The position numbers and the translations under genes are program-made. A DNA stretch of 40,353 nucleotides from an uncultured Candidatus Competibacteraceae bacterium (lineage in GTDB: Bacteria; Pseudomonadota; Gammaproteobacteria; Competibacterales; Competibacteraceae). The stretch's first letter is position 1, and every line of letters begins with the position of its first letter. A model generated the notes under the pieces. That model was not told the origin of the DNA. It did no database searches and saw only the letters and a program-made list of their open reading frames with translations. Shown piece by piece: positions 26,681 through 34,564 of this stretch. The stretch spans positions 1-40,353 of the forward strand of contig CAIRMO010000096.1 in the NCBI GenBank assembly GCA_903879705.1. The letters are read 5' to 3'.

Positions 26681-29600
26681 ATGTCCGCATCCCCCGCTAA
26701 ACTCGATGATCATGGCGGTGAACCGCTGGCCTTGACGGTCAGCAACGCCCCGCTCAACCCGGTTTTTTTTGATCCCGCGCACAAACGCTGGCCCCGGCTG
26801 CGGCTGGGCATAACCTTCTTTGGTCTGGCCCTGTCCCTATTGCTGGGGGCGCTGGTGTTGAGCGTCCTGGCCAGTCCGATCTTGCCGGCCCTCCATCTAC
26901 CCGGTTCCAGCCTGTTGCCGGATGGCGCACATGCCATTCCCGCCGTCCCCACCTTGACTCCCGAGCGGCCGCTGACCCGCCGCGACCGGGCGCTGCGCGA
27001 GACTGAACTCAAATTAAAACAGGAACATGAGCGCGATTTGCAGCAATTGCTGGCCCAGCCCCCGCAGGCCGCGCATATCCCGAACCAGCATCCGCTAACC
27101 GTCGGATTCTTCGTGAACTGGGACGATTCCAGCCTGAGTTCGCTCAAGCAGAACCTGGACAGCCTGGACATGGTGATCGCCGAATGGCTGCATCTTGCCG
27201 CCGAAGACGGCGCGCTGCGCGAAAACGATCCGGCCCGCCAGACCTATGCCACCGACTACCTGCGGGTCCATCGTCCCGATCTCTCGATTATTCCGCTGGT
27301 CAACAACTGGAACGGCCAGGAGTGGGAGGGTGCCAAGCTGACCCGAATGCTGGCCAATCCGGCAGCGCGAGCGCACACCATCGCCCAATTGACGGCCTAT
27401 GTGGAACACCACCATTTTGCCGGGATCAGCATTGATTTTGAAGAGATTGCGGCCAAGGCCCAGCCCGATTTTCAGCGCTTCATCGCCGAGTTGTACGCGG
27501 TGATGCACCCGAAGCAGTTGCTGGTCTCGGTCAATGTCCCGGCCAGCGACCCGGCTTTCGACTACCGCAAGCTGGCGGCCAGCGCTGATCACCTGATTCT
27601 AATGGCCTACGATGAACACTGGGCCACCGGCGCCCCGGGGCCTATCGCCAGTTTGCCGTGGTTTGCCAAGGTGTTGCGCCAGCGTCAACGCGATGTCCCC
27701 GCCGGCAAGATGATCGTCGCCATTGGCAATTACGCCTACGACTGGGAAAAGGGCCATCCTGCCGAGGAACGGACCTTCGAGGAAGCGGTGCTGACCGCCA
27801 AGGAATCGGAAGGCAACATCCGTCTGGACCCGGCTTCGCTGAATCCGACCTTCGCTTACGCGGATGACAACGACCATGTCCATCATGTCTGGATGCTGGA
27901 TGCAGTGACTGCATTCAACCAGCTTGCGACCGCCCGGGCGGTGCAGCCGCACGGTTTTGCCCTGTGGCGACTGGGCAGCGAAGACCCGGCGCTCTGGCAG
28001 GTGTTTGGCAAGGACGTCCCGCTGGATGCCGCCCATGCGGCCTCACTGGGCGATATGCGCTTCGGCTATGGGCTGGATTATGAAGGCAAGGGCGAGGTGC
28101 TGGAAATTACCGCCCACCCGCAACCGGGAAGCCGCGAAATCCAGTTTGATCCGAAGCGCGGGTTGATTACCGGGGAACATTACACCGTGTTTCCCCTGCC
28201 CTATGTGATCACCCGGCACGGCGGCGCGGACCACAAGGTGGCCCTGACTTTCGATGATGGCCCCGATCCGCAATACACCCCGCAAATTCTCGATGCCTTG
28301 CATACCGCGGGAGTGCCGGCGACCTTCTTCATCATCGGCATGAACGGGCAGATGCACCCGGAGGTACTGCGCCGCATCGTCGCTGAAGGCCACGAACTCG
28401 GCAATCACACCTTTACCCACCCCAATATCTCGACCATTTCGCCGGCCCAGTTTCAACTGGAACTGTCGGCGACCCAGCATTTGCTGGCCAGTGCGGTGGG
28501 CCGCCATTCGCTGCTGTTCCGCCCGCCCTATGCGGTGGATGCCGAGCCGGAAACCATTGATCAGGTGCGTCCCATCGAACTGGCGGCCGCCCAGGGTTAT
28601 CTGGTGGTGGGGATGCAGATTGATCCCGACGACTGGGAACGGCCCGGGGTGGATGAAATTGTGCGGCGCACGGTGGCAGAAGCGGAACGCGGCGAAGGCA
28701 ACATGATCCTGCTGCATGACTCCGGCGGCGACCGCAGCCAGACCGTCGCGGCGATCCCGAAAATCGTGGGAGCGCTGCGGAGCCGGGGCTTTCAATTCGT
28801 CACCGTTTCCGATCTGCTGGGGCGCAGCCGCGACGAAGTGATGCCGCTGTTGCCGCCCGAAAACCAGTGGCAAACCTGGCTCGATGGCGCGGCGTTCGGG
28901 TTGATCAACTGGACGGCCACCGCGATTCACTGGCTATTTCTGATCGGGATTGTGCTGGGCATCGCCCGCTTGCTGTTCATTGGCACGCTCGCGTTGTACC
29001 AGCGGTGGGGCCGTCGGCGGGCGGTCTTCGATCCAGCCTATGCACCTTCGGTCGCGGTGGTTGTACCCGCCCACAACGAAGAGAAGGTGATCATACAAAC
29101 GATGACTTCACTGCTGGCCGGCGATCACCCGGCATCCTTCGAGATCATCGTGGTGGATGACGGTTCCAGCGACGCGACCGCCGCCCTGGTCAAAGAGACG
29201 TTCGTCGCCCATCCGCAAGTGCGGGTCTACACCCGGCCCAATGGCGGCAAACCGGCGGCGCTGAACTTCGGCATCGCGCAGACCGCGGCGGAGATCGTGG
29301 TGGCGCTGGATGCCGATACGGTGTTCAGCCGTGACACGATTCTCAAGCTGGTCCGGCATTTCGCTGACCCGAAGGTGGGCGCGGTGGCCGGCAATACCAA
29401 GGTCGGCAACCGGATCAACCTGCTCACCCGCTGGCAGGCGCTGGAGTACATCACCAGCCAGAACCTGGATCGACGGGCGTTCGATGTCCTCAACTGCATC
29501 ACGGTGGTGCCGGGTGCGGTGGGGGCTTGGCGGCGCGAACTGATCGAGCAGGCTGGCGGCTTTACCGCGTCGACGCTGGCCGAGGACACTGACCTGACCT

Positions 29601-30163
29601 TGGCGATCCGCAAGCGGGGCTACGCCATCGTTTACGAGGATGAAGCGATAGCACTGACCGAAGCGCCCGATACGGTGCGCGGGTTCATCCGTCAGCGCTA
29701 TCGATGGATGTTTGGCACCATGCAGGCCGCCTGGAAACACCGCGATGCGCTGTTCCGCCCGCGCTACGGCGCACTGGGCTTTGTGGCCCTGCCCAACGTG
29801 ATTATTTTCCAGGTGCTGTTTCCGCTGATCTCGCCGATCATGGATTTGTTGCTGATCGGCTCGCTGGCCACTGCGGCGTTCAACCATTGGCAACACCCTG
29901 CCGAGTATTCTCCCGATACGCTGTGGCGGGTGCTGTTCTACTACGCATTGTTCGTGACGGTGGATTATCTGGCGGCCATTCTGGCATTTGCGCTGGAGCG
30001 CAAGGAGAGCTGGGGGCTGCTGATCTGGCTATTCTGGCAGCGCTTTTTCTATCGCCAGTTGATGTACTACGTGGCGGTTAAAAGCACACTGACTTCATTA
30101 CGCGGGGCAGTGGTCGGCTGGGGCAAGCTGGAACGGAAAGCGACGGTGCGGACCACAGGTTGA
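26681..30163 (+). CDS. Three-module exopolysaccharide protein: GH18-like, polysaccharide deacetylase, GT2 synthase
   Basis: From ATG 26681 the protein has 1160 residues (TTG 26648 is an alternative start). An N-terminal TM helix (about 41-68) is followed by a charged stalk, a GH18-like domain (about 139-440) with GISIDFEEI, in which the catalytic Glu and preceding Asp remain although earlier Asp positions of the usual DxxDxDxE are lost, and a NodB deacetylase (about 515-715) with TFDDGPD, the zinc histidines HTFTH, RPPY and LLHDSG. A TM region (about 745-775) leads to a GT2 synthase (about 788-1015) with VVDDGSSD, DAD, AEDTD and QRYRW, then C-terminal TM helices. It combines the jobs of PgaB-like and PgaC-like proteins: probably polymerising a hexosamine polymer inside and trimming or deacetylating it outside. 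That substrate is inferred. Confidence 0.88.
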   Translation: MSASPAKLDDHGGEPLALTVSNAPLNPVFFDPAHKRWPRLRLGITFFGLALSLLLGALVLSVLASPILPALHLPGSSLLPDGAHAIPAVPTLTPERPLTRRDRALRETELKLKQEHERDLQQLLAQPPQAAHIPNQHPLTVGFFVNWDDSSLSSLKQNLDSLDMVIAEWLHLAAEDGALRENDPARQTYATDYLRVHRPDLSIIPLVNNWNGQEWEGAKLTRMLANPAARAHTIAQLTAYVEHHHFAGISIDFEEIAAKAQPDFQRFIAELYAVMHPKQLLVSVNVPASDPAFDYRKLAASADHLILMAYDEHWATGAPGPIASLPWFAKVLRQRQRDVPAGKMIVAIGNYAYDWEKGHPAEERTFEEAVLTAKESEGNIRLDPASLNPTFAYADDNDHVHHVWMLDAVTAFNQLATARAVQPHGFALWRLGSEDPALWQVFGKDVPLDAAHAASLGDMRFGYGLDYEGKGEVLEITAHPQPGSREIQFDPKRGLITGEHYTVFPLPYVITRHGGADHKVALTFDDGPDPQYTPQILDALHTAGVPATFFIIGMNGQMHPEVLRRIVAEGHELGNHTFTHPNISTISPAQFQLELSATQHLLASAVGRHSLLFRPPYAVDAEPETIDQVRPIELAAAQGYLVVGMQIDPDDWERPGVDEIVRRTVAEAERGEGNMILLHDSGGDRSQTVAAIPKIVGALRSRGFQFVTVSDLLGRSRDEVMPLLPPENQWQTWLDGAAFGLINWTATAIHWLFLIGIVLGIARLLFIGTLALYQRWGRRRAVFDPAYAPSVAVVVPAHNEEKVIIQTMTSLLAGDHPASFEIIVVDDGSSDATAALVKETFVAHPQVRVYTRPNGGKPAALNFGIAQTAAEIVVALDADTVFSRDTILKLVRHFADPKVGAVAGNTKVGNRINLLTRWQALEYITSQNLDRRAFDVLNCITVVPGAVGAWRRELIEQAGGFTASTLAEDTDLTLAIRKRGYAIVYEDEAIALTEAPDTVRGFIRQRYRWMFGTMQAAWKHRDALFRPRYGALGFVALPNVIIFQVLFPLISPIMDLLLIGSLATAAFNHWQHPAEYSPDTLWRVLFYYALFVTVDYLAAILAFALERKESWGLLIWLFWQRFFYRQLMYYVAVKSTLTSLRGAVVGWGKLERKATVRTTG

Positions 30164-30225
30164 GGTCGGGCTGGACACAGAGACCGACCGGTGATGCCCT
30201 GCCGTGAACGCCGCCACTTGGGCTA

Positions 30226-30433
30226 CTATAGGAATCCGCCTTGAGTTGTGAAATTTCGCCTCTCTGAAGAGCGAACCACCCCGGCCCCTGAAGGGGCCAC
30301 CCCTCCTTACTCAAGGAGGGGAAAAAGCAATGTACCGTGCTGGTGTTATCCCCTCCTTGGATAAGGAGGGGTGGCGCGAAGCGCCGGGGTGGTTCGACGC
30401 GAGGATTCCACAACTTAGATCGGATTCTTATAG
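30226..30433. repeat. Large inverted-repeat element (MITE/BIME-like)
   Basis: The left arm (30226-30321) and right arm (30350-30433) are imperfect reverse complements around a 28-base spacer. In order, both arms carry CTATA(A/G)GAATCCG, AGTTGTG, CGAACCACCCCGG, a small GC hairpin, CCACCCCTCCTTA and AAGGAGGGG. A further partial copy of the outer segment (TATAG..ATCCGCCTTG.GTTGTGAAATTT) follows directly at 30430-30460. Nothing is encoded. The transcript of this region would fold into one long hairpin. Confidence 0.7.
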
Positions 30434-30546
30434 CGATCCGCCTTGCGTTGTGAAATTTATCGTAGCACGGGCAATGTCAACCGTCTTGCTGGCAATGTGT
30501 CATTGCTGCCCGTTCAAAATGTCTCGCTGATTATTGAGGATTGATG

Positions 30547-31638
30547 ATGACCGCGATCACCCGCGCTGCTGTAGAAACCGCCCTGAAGGGTTATATCGAC
30601 CCCTATCTCGAACAGGACTTGATCGCCGCCAAATGCCTTAAACAGCTTCGCGTCGAAGGCGACCGGGTCGAGATCGAGGTCGAGTTGGGTTTTCCAGCCG
30701 CAGGCTACCGGGAGAGGCTGACCGCTGCTCTGCGCGAGCGGCTAGCGACGGTGCCGGGGGTGGGCGAAATCGTCATCCAGTTGAGCAGCAAGATCATCGC
30801 CCACGAAGTACAAAAGGGGCTGAAACCGCTGCCGGGTGTGAAGAACATTATCGCTGTCGCTTCCGGCAAAGGCGGGGTCGGCAAATCGACCACCGCGGTC
30901 AATCTGGCGCTGGCGCTGAGTATCGAAGGCGCGAATGTCGGGCTGCTGGACGCCGATATTTACGGCCCCAGCCAGCCCCGGATGTTGGGCAGCAACCAGC
31001 AACCGGAGTCGCCGGACGGTAAATCGCTATTGCCGGTGATCAGCCACGGCCTGCAATCGATGTCCATCGGCTACCTGATCGACGAGGAAACGCCGATGGT
31101 CTGGCGCGGGCCAATGGTGACCCAGGCGCTGGAGCAGTTGCTGCGCGATACCCGCTGGCAGGATTTGGACTACCTGATCATCGACCTGCCGCCAGGTACC
31201 GGCGACACCCAATTGACCCTTTCCCAAAAAGTACCGGTCAGCGGCGCGATCATCGTCACCACCCCGCAGGACATTGCCCTGCTCGACGCCCGGCGGGGCC
31301 TGAAGATGTTTGAGAAGGTTGAAGTGCCGGTGCTGGGCGTGGTTGAGAACATGAGCAGCCACATCTGCTCGAACTGCGGCCATGAGGAGCATATTTTCGG
31401 TGAGGGCGGCGGGCCACGGATGGCGGCGCAGCACCATGTTCCCTTTCTCGGTTCCCTGCCGCTGGATATCCGCATCCGTGAGGAAACCGACAAGGGCAAA
31501 CCGACGGTTATTGCTGAACCCGACAGCCTCATCGCCGGGCTGTACCGGGAGATCGCTTGTCGTGCTGCCGCCCGGTTATCGCTGCAAGCCAAGAACTACA
31601 GCCACAAATTCCCCAGCATCGTCATTCAAAACACCTGA
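30547..31638 (+). CDS. apbC: Iron-sulfur cluster carrier protein ApbC/Mrp
   Basis: ApbC is a P-loop ATPase that binds and transfers Fe-S clusters. The 363-residue protein has the N-terminal MIP18-like domain (RAAVETALKGYIDPYLEQD), the deviant Walker A VASGKGGVGKST, DADIYGPSQPRMLG, IIDLPPGTGD and the cluster-binding CxxC in SSHICSNCGHEEHIFGEGG. ATG 30547 is chosen because GAGGA lies 6 bases upstream; ATG 30544 and TTG 30541 are too close to it. dcd follows 9 bases later, as in relatives. Confidence 0.95.
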   Translation: MTAITRAAVETALKGYIDPYLEQDLIAAKCLKQLRVEGDRVEIEVELGFPAAGYRERLTAALRERLATVPGVGEIVIQLSSKIIAHEVQKGLKPLPGVKNIIAVASGKGGVGKSTTAVNLALALSIEGANVGLLDADIYGPSQPRMLGSNQQPESPDGKSLLPVISHGLQSMSIGYLIDEETPMVWRGPMVTQALEQLLRDTRWQDLDYLIIDLPPGTGDTQLTLSQKVPVSGAIIVTTPQDIALLDARRGLKMFEKVEVPVLGVVENMSSHICSNCGHEEHIFGEGGGPRMAAQHHVPFLGSLPLDIRIREETDKGKPTVIAEPDSLIAGLYREIACRAAARLSLQAKNYSHKFPSIVIQNT

Positions 31639-31647
31639 GTTCCGACC

Positions 31648-32250
31648 ATGCGTCTGGCTGACGGCGACATTGAACGCTGGCTTGAACAAGGCCGCATCCG
31701 CATTGAACCGCCGCCTGCGCCGGGCAAAATCAACGGGGTGAGCGTCGATTTGCACTTGGGCGGCCGGTTTCGGGTGTTCAACGATCACGCTGCGCCGTAC
31801 ATCGACCTGAGCGGCCCGCGTGAGGAGGTCGATCAGGCGATCAACCGGATCATGAGCAAGGAGATCCGAATTGCCGGTGACGCCTCGTTTTTTATTCATC
31901 CCGGCGAACTGGCGCTGGCGGCGACTGCGGAAACCATCACCGTGCCGGACGATTTGGTGGGCTGGCTGGATGGCCGCTCCAGTCTGGCGCGACTGGGGCT
32001 GATGGTGCATGTCACCGCTCACCGGATTGATCCCGGCTGGAGCGGGGCCATCGTGCTGGAGTGTTACAACAGTGGCAAATTGCCATTGGCGCTGCGGCCC
32101 GGCATGGCGATTTGTGCGATCAGTTTTGAACTGCTGACCAGTCCGGCGCTTCGGCCCTATTCCAAACGGCAGGATGCCAAATATAAACGGCAGAGTGGCC
32201 CAACCCCCAGCCGGATCGGCGACGACCAGCCGTTGGATAAAGGTCATTAA
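31648..32250 (+). CDS. dcd: dCTP deaminase
   Basis: Dcd deaminates dCTP to dUTP, feeding dTMP synthesis. The 200-residue protein is of usual length for the E. coli type. Motifs include [28 protein letters not shown], the nucleotide-binding [20 protein letters not shown] and [20 protein letters not shown]. Its C-terminal tail [18 protein letters not shown] is typical. It lies 9 bases after apbC and probably shares its transcript. Confidence 0.95.
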   Translation: MRLADGDIERWLEQGRIRIEPPPAPGKINGVSVDLHLGGRFRVFNDHAAPYIDLSGPREEVDQAINRIMSKEIRIAGDASFFIHPGELALAATAETITVPDDLVGWLDGRSSLARLGLMVHVTAHRIDPGWSGAIVLECYNSGKLPLALRPGMAICAISFELLTSPALRPYSKRQDAKYKRQSGPTPSRIGDDQPLDKGH

Positions 32251-32277
32251 ACACTGCACTTGACAGAGGGAAATCCC

Positions 32278-32898
32278 ATGTCTGCGTCTGCATCGATGTT
32301 GTCTGCTTCGGCCCCCGCCGCCGGTTTTTGCCCGATCCGGCATCGCTGGACGGTGAGCGATTTTCAGCGCCTGAGTGAAACCGGCCTGCTGGCCCCGGAT
32401 GCGCGGCTGGAATTGATTGAAGGGGAGTTATTTGAGATAGCACCCATTGGCTGTTTTCATGCAGGAACGGTAGGAATTCTGGATCGCCTATTCGCGCGGG
32501 CCGTTGCCGATACCGCGATTATTCATGTCCAAAACCCGATTCTGCTCGGCGATGGCTCCGAACCGCAGCCCGACCTGCTGCTGCTGCGTCCGCATCCTGA
32601 TTACTACCTCAGCGAGCATCCCCAAGCCAAGGATGTGCTGCTGTTGATTGAAGTTTCTGACAGCACCGTGGCTTTCGACCGCAAAACCAAGGTACCGCTC
32701 TATGCCCGGCATGGCATTCCAGAAGTGTGGCTGGTGGTGGGACCGCAGCGCCGGCATATCGAGGTTTACCGCGATCCGCAGCCGGAAACCGGGAGTTATC
32801 AAACCCGGTTGCGGCTGCGGCAAGGTCGATTGACGCCGGTGCTACTGCCGGAAGTGGAGATTCGACTGAGCGAGGTATTTATCGGCGCTGAATCGTAA
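32278..32898 (+). CDS. Uma2-family (DUF820) putative nuclease
   Basis: A 206-residue protein of the Uma2 family, which has a PD-(D/E)XK nuclease fold and is abundant in cyanobacteria and environmental bacteria. Visible: ARLELIEGELFEIAPIG, HAGTVGILDRLF, EPQPDLLLLRP (the PD), LLIEVSDSTVAFDRKTKVPLYA (the E-x-K region) and HGIPEVWLVV. The biological role is not settled. ATG 32278 with GAGGGAA upstream is preferred over TTG 32260. It follows dcd by 27 bases. Confidence 0.8.
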   Translation: MSASASMLSASAPAAGFCPIRHRWTVSDFQRLSETGLLAPDARLELIEGELFEIAPIGCFHAGTVGILDRLFARAVADTAIIHVQNPILLGDGSEPQPDLLLLRPHPDYYLSEHPQAKDVLLLIEVSDSTVAFDRKTKVPLYARHGIPEVWLVVGPQRRHIEVYRDPQPETGSYQTRLRLRQGRLTPVLLPEVEIRLSEVFIGAES

Positions 32899-32971
32899 CT
32901 TGATGTGGGTTTGACCCGGTTACCCGAACGGTTCTTAAACCAGTCTATTGAGAAGAATTTAAGGAGCCATC

Positions 32972-33313
32972 TTGACCCTCTCAGCCCCTTCCCGGATTAG
33001 ATTGATGATGACCGGGGCCATCGGCAACATCATCGAGTATTACGATTTCGCGTTATTCGGCTATCTGGCTACGATTATCGGCGCTAATTTTTTTCCATCC
33101 GATAATCCCGCTATCTCCGTCGTCGCGGCTTTTGGCGCGTTTGCAGTCGGCGCAATCATGCGTCCCGTCGGCGCAGTGATCTTCGGCCACATCGGCGCTC
33201 CAGAATGTCCCGATAAGCGGCCAATTGCTGTTCCGCTTCCTGCAACGCTGCGGCGACTCCCGGCAATTCGCGTAATTCTTTCCGCGATTTTTTACCCATT
33301 CTACGCGGGTTAA
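32972..33313 (+). pseudogene. Truncated MFS transporter (metabolite:H+ symporter type), N-terminal part
   Basis: The first 75 codons read like the start of a ProP/MHS-type transporter: MMTGAIGNIIEYYDFALFGY, then FAVGAIMRPVGAVIFGHIG. At about 33196 the similarity stops just where the conserved D(R/K)xGRK loop should follow, and the frame continues into unrelated sequence to a stop at 33313. Start TTG 32972 has a good AAGGAG five bases upstream. Only two of about twelve TM helices remain, so the product cannot be a working transporter. Confidence 0.75.
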
Positions 33314-33353
33314 TCCCACTGATTTCAAACTCAGCGCATTGATCTTTGTACAC
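33196..33353 (-). pseudogene. Fragment of an unknown gene abutting the MFS remnant
   Basis: On the minus strand a frame from GTG 33353 reads MYKDQCAEFEISGINPRRMG, then KKSRKELRELPGV and AALQEAEQQLAAYRDI, which looks like real coding sequence (basic, then helical). It ends where the MFS fragment on the other strand begins, at about 33196. The two pieces look joined by a rearrangement. The family is not recognised. Confidence 0.35.
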
Positions 33354-33439
33354 GACAAAAAAAATAAATATTCGAAATAACTGATATAATGCCGCTTCCC
33401 AATAGATTTTATCTTTTTCAGGTCAAAAACCACCCCGTT

Positions 33440-33511
33440 CGTCATACCCGCGAAAGCGGGCATCCAGTTTTTTAGCGGCTGACTGGATTCCCGTATTCGC
33501 GGGAATGACGG
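33440..33511. repeat. Inverted pair of GTCATxCCCGCG-type repeats
   Basis: CGTCATACCCGCGAAAGCGG at 33440 and its near reverse complement ending GCGGGAATGACGG at 33511 enclose a short spacer; both arms end in ATCCAG. This is a widespread proteobacterial repetitive palindrome family. The pair can form a long stem upstream of pssA. Confidence 0.7.
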
Positions 33512-33527
33512 AACCCGGGAGACCTAA

Positions 33528-33584
33528 ATGCAAAAACCAGTGGCTACTTCGCTGGCTGAATATATTGAGATGATAGCGGACTAG
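33528..33584 (+). CDS. Possible 18-codon leader peptide before pssA
   Basis: ATG 33528 follows GGGAG by 6 bases and opens an 18-codon frame, MQKPVATSLAEYIEMIAD, ending 9 bases before the pssA start. The good ribosome-binding site and tight spacing suggest translation, perhaps coupled to pssA, which itself lacks a clear ribosome-binding site. It could also be a remnant of another gene start. Confidence 0.3.
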   Translation: MQKPVATSLAEYIEMIAD

Positions 33585-33593
33585 AACTTTCCC

Positions 33594-34391
33594 ATGAATT
33601 CAGAGACTCCCGAACCCCGCCGTTCACGCGGCGTTTATCTGTTGCCCAATTTATTCACGACGGCCGCGCTATTTTGCGGCTTCTACGCGATTATTGCCGC
33701 CCTGAACAGTCGCTTTGAACCCGCGGCCATTGCCATATTTATTGCAATGGTGCTGGACGGACTGGATGGTCGGGTCGCCCGCCTGACCCATACTGAAAGC
33801 GAATTTGGCGCGCAATACGACAGCATGGCTGATCTGGTGTCATTTGGTCTGGCTCCGGCACTGTTGATGTACGAATGGGCGTTGGGCGGAATGGTAAGTA
33901 TGGGACCGTTTTATTCCAAGCTCGGCTGGCTGGCGGCGTTTTTTTACACCGTCATGGCTGCTTTGCGTCTAGCCCGATTCAACGTGCAACTCGGTAGTGC
34001 CGACAAACGCTATTTCACGGGTCTGCCGAGTCCATCTGCCGCAGCCGTTGTAGCGGGTATGGTCTGGGTTTGCACCGACTTGGGTTTCACTGGCCCGCAA
34101 ATGCTGTGGCCGGCGCTGCTAATTACCATTGGCGCTGGAGCGCTGATGTTCAGCAACATCCTCTATTTTAGTTTCAAGCAACTGGATTTGCACAGTCGAG
34201 TTCCCTTTATTGCGGTTTTGATCATTGTGCTGATTTTTGTCTTTACCTCAATGGATCCACCGAAAATTCTGTTCTTTGGCTTTCTCACCTATGGCTTGTC
34301 GGGACCCGTATTGTTTTTATGGCGTTGGCGATTGCGTTCCCGGCGACGGAACAAAACTGAGCCGGTTAATCAAAAGCCTTCAGTTCAATAA
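33594..34391 (+). CDS. pssA: CDP-diacylglycerol-serine O-phosphatidyltransferase
   Basis: PssA makes phosphatidylserine from CDP-diacylglycerol and L-serine, the first step to phosphatidylethanolamine. The 265-residue membrane protein has the CDP-alcohol phosphotransferase signature DGLDGRVARLTHTESEFGAQ followed by YDSMAD, giving the DGxxAR-x8-G-x3-D-x3-D pattern, and about eight hydrophobic segments. It is the multi-spanning type found in Bacillus and many Proteobacteria, not the soluble E. coli enzyme. No psd gene is adjacent. Confidence 0.93.
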   Translation: MNSETPEPRRSRGVYLLPNLFTTAALFCGFYAIIAALNSRFEPAAIAIFIAMVLDGLDGRVARLTHTESEFGAQYDSMADLVSFGLAPALLMYEWALGGMVSMGPFYSKLGWLAAFFYTVMAALRLARFNVQLGSADKRYFTGLPSPSAAAVVAGMVWVCTDLGFTGPQMLWPALLITIGAGALMFSNILYFSFKQLDLHSRVPFIAVLIIVLIFVFTSMDPPKILFFGFLTYGLSGPVLFLWRWRLRSRRRNKTEPVNQKPSVQ

Positions 34392-34453
34392 GGGGGTTAT
34401 CGCTGGGGATTAATGCCATTAGTCAGAAACAGTGCCGTCAACGGCTCGATCAA

Positions 34454-34510
34454 GGATTGGGTGCCAAGGATTGGGTGCCAAGGATTGAGTGCCAAAAATT
34501 GGGTGCCCAA
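34454..34510. repeat. Four tandem 14-bp repeats
   Basis: The unit GGATTGGGTGCCAA is present twice exactly (34454, 34468), then with one change (34482) and once more diverged with one extra base (34496). It lies between pssA and the convergent epimerase gene. Expansion by slippage is the simplest origin; a variable copy number between strains would be expected. Confidence 0.75.
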
Positions 34511-34564
34511 GTCGCTCCACAACAGATCGAAGGCGTAGTTTCTAATGGCGTTGAAGGAGACCCT

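Noticed and set aside
30226-30433. CRISPR array
   Set aside because: The repeats are inverted arms of one palindrome, not regularly spaced direct repeats, and no cas genes are present.
33053-33463. Minus-strand frame with MPAFAGMTN at its start
   Set aside because: That peptide is the usual translation of the GTCATxCCCGCG repeat and the rest is antisense to the MFS fragment.
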